From positions 30,178,213 through 30,242,212 of the forward strand of contig NC_088202.1 of NCBI RefSeq assembly GCF_037126465.1: DNA of 64,000 nucleotides. The letters are read 5' to 3'. Numbering within the stretch: position 1 is the first letter of the stretch; the number at the start of each line of letters is the position of its first letter. The position numbers and the translations under genes were made by a program. This document shows positions 56,198 to 64,000 of the stretch, piece by piece. Under the pieces are notes generated by a model. The model was not told the origin of the DNA. It did not search any database and was given only the letters and a program-made list of their open reading frames with translations. Origin of the DNA: Ornithodoros turicata. Its lineage: Eukaryota > Arthropoda > Arachnida > Ixodida > Argasidae.

Positions 56198-58075
56198 CTG
56201 AAGAAGAAGAAGATGATGATGATGACTGCAGTTTTTATGGCGCATGAGCAACTAGATTATAATGCGCCAAAACTGTGATGTGTGTGAAAAGGTAAAACTA
56301 ACTGTTCAATTAAAACCGAATTATCTCAGAATTTGAGATGTAAACCACAGTAAAAGAGAAAGTCATTCACACTATAGGACATTTAAATAGCCAATGTCTC
56401 TAAAAAAGTTGAAAATTCTCATGTAGGGTAAAAGCGGTTCATCCCCAAGCAATAGAGCAGGGTGAAAAGGCACGTGATATTGGTAAAATTCTTTAAAATG
56501 GCGACGACGGTGATTTTCGTGTAATGGACATGTGATTAGGATGTGCACCACAGAGAGTTGCTCACCACAGCATGTGCATTGAAGAGGTTCCTCTCCACGG
56601 AGTAAAAAACCATGCGTGATGAAAGTATGACCGAGCCTTAATCGAGGTAAAATTACTTTATGAAATCGGTTTCCTAAATTGTTTGGTTGATTCCCTATGG
56701 TATCCTTCGTTAGGCGGAGTTTGTTATAGTGCTGTTGGTTCCAGTGTTGCTGCCATTTCATATTTATTGTTCTTCTTAGGACCGCCACGAGGTCCTGCGA
56801 AGGAACATCGAATGGAGTCATCTTAAAAGAAATTGCAGCTGTAGCAGCTGCATCAGCACGTTCGTTGCTGGGTATGCCCACATGACTGGGTACCAAGCAA
56901 AAATTTAAATCAGATGTTTGTTGATTATTCTACTGGCAAGGCATTGCGCTCTCTGTACAAGCAGGTTCTTTGACACCTGTATGTTACATATGGCTTGTAG
57001 GCAACTAAGTGAGTCAGTGTAAATGACTGAAGATTTGACGTGATGTTCTAAGATGTAATTGAGTGCTAAGATTACACCATAAACCTCAGCACTGAAGATT
57101 GATAACATATTTGGTAGGCGGTGAGATCTTGTAGAAGCCTCCGTTATCATCGCACATGAAACTCCTGTACTGGTCTTCGACCCGTCTGTATAATAGGCTA
57201 CATGCTCTCCGGAACTTTGCTTTAGTGCCAGAAATTCCTGCTGTAGCACAACAGGCGGAGTATCCTGCTTCTTATATTTAGTTAACGAAGAGTTATGCTT
57301 TGGAGTTGGCTGCCACGGATGAACTCTGCCGTTTGCTTTTACAACCTGACAACTATATTCGGAAAAACCATATGGCTCAACCTCGTCTTGAATGCGCATG
57401 CAAAGCGGTGGGACAACCGCAGGCTTATGAAGGAAAATCTGTTCAAAACGAGTACCCTTGATACTCGGCAGAGCTGGGTGACATGGGTATCCCCTGACTT
57501 TTGATGCATAAGAAGATGCTAAGTAGAATCTCCGTCGACTCAATGACCACTCGTTACATTCCACGTAGAGACTTTTGACTGGCGAGGTGCGGAATGCTCC
57601 CAGTACCAGTCTCAGACCCTCGTGGTGAATGGGGTCTAGACATCTCAGGACAGATTGACGTGCTGAGCCATAAACCACAGAGCCATAGTCAAGTTTCGAG
57701 CGAATAATTGATATGTAGATTCGGTGTAGAGTTGCTCTGTCTGCTCCCCATGACCTGTGCGACAGCACTTTTAGAAGATTTAAGGATTTCATGCATTTTG
57801 TTCTGAGGTATTTTATATGAGACGAGAAGGTGAGCTTTTTATCAAAAATAACACCTAAGAATTTGCACTCTGACTTGACTGAGAAATCATGTCCATTCAT
57901 TTTCAACGTGGGTTCGGGTGTTACCCCCCTTACTCTGCAAAATGGAACACATACTGTTTTGTCTGGTGAAAACTTAAAACCATTTTCTTTGGCCCATTAG
58001 CTTAACTTGCTTATGGTTAGCTGCAACTGTCTTTCGCACCGACCAGGGTCAACGGAAAACACGGCACTGAATCTG
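56198..58075 (-). pseudogene. 5'-truncated LINE with thumb, RNase H, knuckle and structured 3' end
   Basis: Minus-strand reading starts near 58075 after the RT catalytic centre (CERQLQLTISKLS, a stop, then WAKENGFKFSPDKT). A 333-codon frame (57906-56905) follows with CKFLGVIFDKKLTFSSHI and the connection region. RNase H comes next: Asp241 in YYTDGSKTSTG, Glu274 in FSAEVYG and Asp298 in IYTDSLS. A one-base frameshift near 56910 moves to the next frame (56896-56372) with LVPSHVGIPSNERAD (fourth acidic residue), LRLGHTFITHG and CTCCGEQLSVVHILITC. All four RNase H acids survive across the break. The 3' end has an 8-bp stem (56238-56245 / 56262-56269) then GAT repeats. Confidence 0.93.
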
Positions 58076-59739
58076 TGCTACACATAGAGCTTCTTATAGT
58101 CTGTACATGTATCATGATGTACTGTTGTCTTATTGTCTTACGTTCATTTATTGTGTATTTTATAGTAGTTGAGCTCTGTTTTTGACATTCCTCATTTTTC
58201 TGCTCCGTCCCTGTAGCAGCCCCAAAGGAGCCAACGACTTGCCCTTCAACGTCACTTACGGCAACTTGGTTAACCCAGCTTCTCTATTGCCACTCTGTTC
58301 AGCTCAGTCCTGCACAACCAGGGGGCGGTCACGACTACACTCTTGCGCTTCATTCACGCCTTCGGCCTCTCAAATGAAGAAATTTAAAAATAAACGAATG
58401 AATAAAAAATCAATTAATAAACAAGTTAAATTAAAATAAATTAGCTAAATTAACTAATACACAAAAATAAATAATACATAAATAAATTTATACATGTATC
58501 CTTGTATGTATTCTGCAATATCAGCTCTGATTTTATCAACTCTTTAATGTAACTTCGGGAATATGTTGTTTGTGCGAATTTCCTTCAATATACGTCCCAT
58601 CCGGCAACAGTTTTCTCGGAACGAACGGTCCCGGTATGAATTGAGTGCGATATGAGCTGGGTTCAGGTACGACTTGTCTGGTACGACATGTCTTGGTATG
58701 AGTTGGGGTATAGCCATGCATGGACGGGAGAGGATAACGTCATATAACTAAAGAACGTTTCTATTTCCGAAATGTTTATGTCTGCCACACGTATCTGACG
58801 ATGTGCATCGTTCGTATCACTCGGTTTCGATGTATTTGATCCACCTTCATTTTCCTCCACGTCCATTACAAATTCAACCACGCTACAATAACGAATGCGT
58901 GGTCATACTTCTTCGAGAACCGGGCATCCGCAGATCCCACAAAGCAATACGCTTCGACATAACGATACCCTTCCCCCAAGCATATTCTCCTCACCCACTC
59001 ACCTTACGCCCGCTCCAGGGAATCCCAACACAATGTCTACCGTCCAAACGAGCGCGTTGTTGTAACAGCGTGGACGCGTTTTACAGTTCCCTCCATTCCT
59101 CTATCCCCCGTTGGCGAATCTTCCGTTGCGTATAGGCCTAATGAGATGCACCCCGGGCCCAACTGCGGTCGCCATTCGCAGCCCACGGCTTCTGTTTTCC
59201 AAATGCGTCGACATGGCCCCTGCTCTAAATTGCCCGACCGTTCTGTCGCATAAAGATTCGTCTCACAAGAAAGAAGATGATGAAAGAAGAAGGGAGCGAG
59301 ACCACCGTGAAAATGGGAAGAGATGTGCTCAGGCAAAAGTGCCGTGACTTGAGTTGACATCTTCTTTCCGCTTAAAGTTTCGTCGTGCTGGCTTCACTTT
59401 TCGTTTTGGCTCTCAGCGAGACCTCATCATCATTGCGTACATGGTGCGTCTAACAGGGGTCAATGGCCCTGGAGTGACGAGGAGCATAACGCGCTTTCAG
59501 TATTTTTAGCCAAAAAGACGAGACTTTGCTCATAGCGGCGGAATTAAGGGAAGTGGCGGTAAGCCCGGTGGATTATGCAAATTGTCTTACAGAAACAGGC
59601 ATCAGGGTTGAGGGCTGGGTTCAGGAAAGTTTTGGACAATGCAATGAGGTTTCGTTGCATGGTAGGTCACGTGACACACACACACATACATCGGATGATG
59701 ATGAGGTGGGCGATTCACCGCCGCTGAGACGGTACACTG
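58076..59739. other. Unassigned DNA
   Basis: No gene recognised. AT-rich, with aaataaat-type repeats at 58380-58500. Loosely repeated ggtacgac(t/a)tgtct words occur at 58665-58700. Confidence 0.45.
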
Positions 59740-59741
59740 CC

Positions 59742-60410
59742 CTATTGCGCATTTGGGAACGGATGAGGGGATGATGATTGGGGGAGCACTTTCAGAGATC
59801 CGTCACCAGAGACCAGACTAGTGGAGCACAAATACTCCGCAAGAAGACCAAGGCCTTGCATCTGGTGGGCAGCGTTCGACCACGGTCCGAGGATCTTCGC
59901 GAGGTTGAACGGTCGCTTGGCAATACGTTGCATAGAAACTTCCATCAGTGCACACTCGGGGTGATATTGCCCACAAGCCAGGATGACGTGGCATTAGTCG
60001 CCGTGCATTCCACAAGTGGGACAGACTGAAGACGAGGTGGAGCCGAGACGGTGTTGAAAGGCAGGTGTAAAGGTCACGTTGAGCCTGATGAGCGTTGTCC
60101 TCAGGTCACGTGAGAGGAGAAGGCAGTGAACGAATTACCGAGCATCAAAGGCGAATGAACTCGATGAGGCAAGGACGGTCTGCGCACAGGTTGGGATCCC
60201 GCCCAACCATCCTGAGACGTAGAAGTGTCCTGTGGTCTTTCCGGTCCTTAGGGGGGGGGGGATGTATTCGACGTGGTGTAATGGCGAAGACATTAGAGTG
60301 TACTCAGGGCCAGCCGTCGCGTACGTGCGACCTGGAGGAGCCAAGGAGGAGTCGAGAAACCCTGATATGAAAGCATACGATTTGTGGTGAAGTGAACAGC
60401 TCAGAGACGA
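59742..60410 (-). pseudogene. LINE C-terminal relic
   Basis: On the minus strand: GRDPNLCADRPCLIEFIRL (about 60.2 kb), a stop, LLLSRDLRTTLIRLNVTFTP and a histidine-glutamine pair HRLGST, then knuckle CPTCGMHGD, stop, CHVILACGQYHPECALMEVS, and an ORF (59945-59742) ending in LGPWSNAAHQMQ and LGLLAEYL. Order and wording match the C-terminal third of the LINE at 27-30.9 kb. Stops within the knuckle show decay. Upstream sequence to 60.6 kb may also be LINE but is not legible. Confidence 0.75.
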
Positions 60411-60969
60411 CAAAGAGAAAACACGGAAAGTATGGCTGCGTATGACAATGCGGCGCTGGCAGCACCTGCTGCAACAGCGCCGGTGATAACATCTGCTGGT
60501 TTAGTAGAGGGTAGCCAGTTAGCGGCCCACAAAACAAGATGTCGGCACGTTGTAACGAAGGCGACATCGTAAGATTCTTCACGTGGTAGGACCGTCGGGC
60601 ATGTTTGGCTACGTTGCACGTTGTTTGGAATTGTACGACAATCTAGGACATAGCTAAGAGCCGCGAGATGAGGTGTATGACATGTTTTTACTTCCCCTCG
60701 CTGTTTACTAAATCCATGTAAGGTCCAACCTACTGCAAATATATGGCTGGCGTCTGGTTGCAGTCATACAGACGCCAGTTTGCTGATCAAGTATAGGAGT
60801 CCATGCGTTGGTTTACTTCACATCCAGTTGTTCCTCCTTGGTATACACACTAAAAACAGAACTTCACTGTATAACACACCGTAGGCGAACAGCATTCAGG
60901 ACAATATCGGTCTGTCATATGATTTGCAGATGACGAGGGGCGCGCGACATTTGTTGTAATACGTTGCGT
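60411..60969. other. Unassigned DNA with a small hairpin
   Basis: A perfect 10-bp stem ctggcgtctg at 60747-60756 / 60769-60778 with a 12-nt loop. Nothing else recognised. Confidence 0.5.
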
Positions 60970-60970
60970 A

Positions 60971-61209
60971 CACTCTTAAAAATGAACTTCACCACATAGC
61001 ACGCTCCTAGCCAACCATCACCCTGAATGACAACGTTCTCGCCCTAGATTTGTTGAAAACGGGAGGAGGAGCCTATTTTGTGCCTATTTGTGAACGGCAC
61101 AAAATAGGCTCCTCCTCCCGTTTTCAACAAATCTAGGGCGAGAACGTTGTCATTCAGGGTGATGGTTGGCTAGGAGCGTGCTATGTGGTGAAGTTCATTT
61201 TTAAGAGTG
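60971..61209. mobile_element. Long-palindrome MITE, copy 1: identical 115-bp arms
   Basis: 60970-61084 and 61096-61210 are exact reverse complements, 115 of 115 by eye, around an 11-nt loop. If the outer TA on each side (60969-60970, 61210-61211) is the target duplication, the element is 60971-61209, beginning cactcttaaaaatgaacttc. Neither arm has coding capacity. TA duplication suggests Tc1/mariner-type mobilisation. Confidence 0.95.
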
Positions 61210-61222
61210 TAGGTGTAACGAG

Positions 61223-61345
61223 TTAGAAAAGGGGCGTACGGCCCCCGTTTCTACAGTCAGAAGACAGAGCAACATATGTTCTGAATGTTGGTTGGCTTCG
61301 AGCGTGTTTTGCGGCGAGGTTGTGTTCTTGAAGTCTTGTTCTATC
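61223..61345. mobile_element. Half copy of the long-palindrome MITE
   Basis: ggggcgtacggcccccgttt, then gttggttggcttcgagcgtg and cggcgaggttgtgttctt, follow the right arm of the neighbouring copies (aggcgtacgcctcccgtttt, gatggttggctaggagcgtg, tggtgaagttcatttttaag) with heavy divergence. There is no left arm. It starts 13 bp after copy 1. Confidence 0.6.
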
Positions 61346-61750
61346 TGGTAACTCAAAAGTTTATTGCAAACATGGCCATTCGGTGGTAGTCAGGACAACG
61401 CTGCTACAGTAGGTATGCTCCAGGGGAATAGGTTAATGAAGAAGAGAAATACAGGTAAACTACTAAGTTTAAAAAATAAATTCGACTTTCGGACCCAAAG
61501 ACAGGCTATAGATTGATTACGTTCTCTCAAGAGATTCAAACATACACGGTCCCAGAACGATAACGAGAGAGACTGTCGCAAACAACTGCACCATGCACAT
61601 GTTGGGACTCTCTTCCCTATGCCTTTTTAGGCATCGGTCGGGAATAGATGCTTTCTTTGGGGTTCTCTGTGTGTGTCGTTTAGCACGCAGACAAAAGAAT
61701 TCTTCTTCAACTTACACTTTGGTACCCTTCAGATGCCGACGTGCCTCCTG
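61346..61750. other. Unassigned spacer between MITE copies
   Basis: No gene or repeat recognised. Minus-strand frame 61390-61581 has no motif. Confidence 0.5.
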
Positions 61751-61998
61751 CACTCTTAAAAATGAACTTCACCGCATAGCACGCTCTTAGCCAACCACCA
61801 TCTCGAATGATATCGTTATCTGCCCTGATTTGTTGAAAATGGGAGGCGTACGCCCTTTTGTGACACTTATGCTGTTCATAATTGTCACAAAAAAGGCGTA
61901 CGCCTCCCGTTTTCAACAAATCAGGGCAGATAACGATATCATTCGAGATGGTGGTTGGCTAGGAGCGTGCTATGCGGGGAAGTTCATTTCTAAGAGTG
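61751..61998. mobile_element. Long-palindrome MITE, copy 2
   Basis: Begins cactcttaaaaatgaacttc and ends gaagttcatttctaagagtg. The arms are about 115 bp, differing at some five positions plus a one-base length change, around a ttatgctgttcataa-like tip that is itself partly self-complementary. The flanks are tg on both sides instead of ta. The arm interior includes the palindrome aggcgtacgcct. Confidence 0.93.
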
Positions 61999-62546
61999 TG
62001 CGACCCGGAACTTTGGGTTCCGTGGAACAGCAAAGCTCTTTTCCAGCCGAGGAGAGCATTGTGCAAGCCCTTTGCACCGTTCGCCTTTCTTGAGTCATCA
62101 GATGTTTTGTTTTTGTTTTTTTACCTCGTGGTATGAACCTACTACCTTCAGGAACTGTCGCGCAAAATATTTCCTTTGCGAAGTGCGAATTTTCTGAGAA
62201 GATTAGTTCACAAGAACGCGCGCAGCAGCTGTGATCTCCCCATCTACTGTTCGTGTGTTGCGACGTCAGGTCAGCGGAGCAGCTTTTATTGGCTGTCGAG
62301 AATCGTCTACTGGCGAGAGCGACCGGTCAAGACGCGAAACGGACGGTGCAAAATACAACAGCAGAGGATAAACAAAGAGAAAAGAAGGCGCGCGCCTCTG
62401 TATTGGGCGGAAGACATGACGTCATATGCGGAGATATTCCAAAAGCCGGGAATCATAATGCAGGGAGGAAAAACATCACCGAGTCAACATAACACAATTG
62501 AATCAGACGTTTCGTCTCCCATACAGGAGACATAATCAGTGAAGCC
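61999..62546. other. Unassigned spacer between MITE copies
   Basis: No gene or repeat recognised; short overlapping frames only. Confidence 0.5.
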
Positions 62547-62548
62547 TA

Positions 62549-62848
62549 CACTCTTAGAGACAAGCTTCACCAGATAGCACGCTCCTAACCAACCATCATC
62601 CCGAGTGGCATCGTTCTTTCCCCTGATTTGCTGAAGACGAGGGGTGTACGTCATTTTGTGGCATTATGGCCGACAACGGCGAGCCCTTTCAGCACCACCA
62701 CCACCACCTTGTGGCATTATGCAGTTCATAATTGCCACAAAAATTGCATACGCCCACCGTTTTCATCAAATCAAGGGAGAGAACGTTGTCATTCGGGACG
62801 ATGGTTGGCTAGGAGCGTGCTATGCAGTGAAGCTCAGTTCTAAGTGTG
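62549..62848. mobile_element. Long-palindrome MITE, copy 3, with nested retroposon scrap
   Basis: Bounded by ta at 62547-62548 and 62849-62850. The ends are cactcttagagacaagcttc and gaagctcagttctaagtgtg. The arms are more diverged than in the other copies. A 40-bp SINE-tail insertion (62669-62708), with its 13-bp duplication, lengthens this copy to 300 bp; without them it is about 247 bp, like its relatives. Confidence 0.92.
62669..62708 (+). repeat. 40-bp SINE 3' tail insertion with 13-bp TSD
   Basis: ttgtggcattatg at 62656-62668 and 62709-62721 encloses gccgacaacggcgagccctt followed by tcag and ACC repeats. This is exactly the last segment of the (ACC)n SINE (compare 7541-7584), so it is an extreme 5' truncation. 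It could equally be the last bases of the LINE sharing that tail. Confidence 0.93.
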
Positions 62849-62850
62849 TA

Positions 62851-63462
62851 GGGAGGGAATGAATGGACCGAAAATCACAGCGAGATTTAACTGGCTTTCG
62901 GCCGGTCAACTCATTCTCTCCCTAAGCTGCATTGATTATGTCTCTCATATCGGAGATGAAACGTCTGAGTAAATTGTTGTCTACGTTATGTGAAGTCGGT
63001 GATATTTTTTCCTCCCTGCAGACCGGCGGCTGAGGGAGGGAGCTTTTCTGATTCGCGAGATGCACAGCTGTCTTGCACACGGAGACAGACGCACGTTTTG
63101 TGCGAATATGTATCCCAGTGCTTTTAGTCCTAATTGAACCTCTGTGTGCAACAAGGGGATAAGTTGAAAAATCTAAAACCGAGAAAACTTCAAGTGAATA
63201 TTTGGTAAAGTAATTGCAGCGGAGTTTCCTCTAATAACGCAAATGTAAAATGTGTAACAGATATGCATGTGTCCACTCTACATGCATATCCTGTTAGCAT
63301 CGTTTTTGGGGTGTGATTTAGCAGGAATGGAACAAAACCCAGGAGCATGACATATCCCATTTTTCTATGTAACACCGCACGCACAGGGTTTTTCATACAG
63401 GAAAAAAAAAAGAAAAAAAAGAAAACAGCTTTCACGAGTCAGGCTTTGATGGTGATGCAAGG
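62851..63462. other. Unassigned spacer between MITE copies
   Basis: No gene recognised. An A-rich run with three G interruptions lies at about 63401-63425. Confidence 0.5.
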
Positions 63463-63464
63463 TA

Positions 63465-63715
63465 CACTCTTAAAAATGAACTTCACCGCATAGCACGCTC
63501 CTAGCACCGCAACCATCCTTTTGAATGATATCGTTATCTGCCTCGATTTGTTGAAAACAGGAGGCGTACGCCTTTTTGTGATACTTATGCTGCTCATAAT
63601 TGTCGCAAAAAGGCGTACGCCTCCCGTTTCCAACAAATCAGGGCAGATAACGATATCATTCAAAATGATGGTTGGCTAGGAGCGTGCTATGTGGTGAATT
63701 TCCTTTCTAAGAGTG
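63465..63715. mobile_element. Long-palindrome MITE, copy 4
   Basis: Begins cactcttaaaaatgaacttc after ta (63463-63464) and ends tttcctttctaagagtg before ca, a probably mutated second TA. The arms are about 115 bp with roughly ten differences. The core aggcgtacgcct and the cagataacgatatcattc block are shared with copy 2, so copies 2 and 4 form one subfamily. Confidence 0.93.
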
Positions 63716-64000
63716 CAGGGCGAAATTACCTTGTGCAGTGGAGCAGCCTAGATTGGGCTTATGGTGTTGCTAAGCGTGCACAATCTTGAAAATAATGTCC
63801 ATGTGGCCAGAATAATATGACATATTAGCTTAGTGCACACGTTGTTTCGATTACAACGCTCAATAGCACTGCTGACACGGTCATGTGACGTAGGACGGAA
63901 ATACTTTTCGAAAGGAAGTCGAAGTTCATTTCCGCATCGTACCAAAATTTAAGCTACACCACTTGGATGCAGTGGCTGTCCAGCCCATTGACAGACATAC
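63716..64000. other. Unassigned DNA to the window end
   Basis: No feature recognised. Confidence 0.5.

Noticed and set aside
61707..62093. Open frames on both strands reading FQQIRADNDIIRDGGW
   Set aside because: They are the two arms of an inverted-repeat MITE read in mirror image, not a protein.

Overview
The window looks like intergenic or intronic DNA of an arthropod nuclear genome, most probably a tick or related arachnid. I infer this from what is present: a mariner transposon, several non-LTR retrotransposon (LINE) relics, tRNA-derived SINEs, many inverted-repeat MITEs, microsatellites and homopolymer runs, and no operon-like gene packing. The tick call rests on recollection of similar SINE bodies and LINE tails, not on a search. 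No intact host gene could be recognised. The best host-coding candidate is one possible exon with a signal peptide and cysteines on the minus strand near 47.3-47.6 kb. One short ORF with a good initiation context lies near 34.4 kb.

Layout. 1-12 kb: foldback MITEs at 1.7 and 9.6 kb. A complete SINE at 7.18 kb is bounded by an 11-bp target-site duplication (TSD) and split by a 147-bp hAT-type MITE with its own 8-bp TSD. Another SINE fragment plus a SINE head lies at 11.1 kb. 12-26 kb: a weak LINE C-terminus at 12.9 kb, a SINE at 14.8 kb, a 1.21-kb hAT-like element at 19.3-20.5 kb with an 8-bp TSD and GGTTCG-rich ends, and a dispersed repeat at 22.7 kb. 26-33 kb: a SINE, a perfect 34-bp inverted repeat, and a decayed LINE (27.06-30.9 kb; RT, RNase H and zinc-knuckle remnants) interrupted by an 846-bp hAT-like element with GGCCCG-rich ends and an 8-bp TSD. 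These are followed by a nearly intact 1293-bp mariner and a 431-bp long-TIR MITE. 33-47 kb: retroposon tails, a TGACGT-rich tandem repeat, SINEs at 35.3, 36.6, 39.1 and 39.4 kb, and MITE-like repeats. 47-60.4 kb: the candidate exon, paired dispersed repeats, four further LINE relics (50.5, 53.1, 56.2 and 59.7 kb, plus an RT scrap at 48.4 kb) and a second, deleted mariner at 52.1-52.7 kb. 60.9-63.7 kb: a cluster of four long-palindrome MITEs and a fifth half copy. The first has two identical 115-bp arms, and the third carries a 40-bp SINE-tail insertion with a 13-bp TSD.

How the parts relate. The (ACC)n-tailed SINEs share their 3' end with the LINE at 53 kb, as expected if that lineage mobilises them. 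SINEs with similar bodies carry three different tails. Five insertion events have legible TSDs inside or around older elements, so relative ages can be read. Transposase-less MITEs with TA or 8-bp TSDs are presumably moved by Tc1/mariner and hAT transposases encoded elsewhere.
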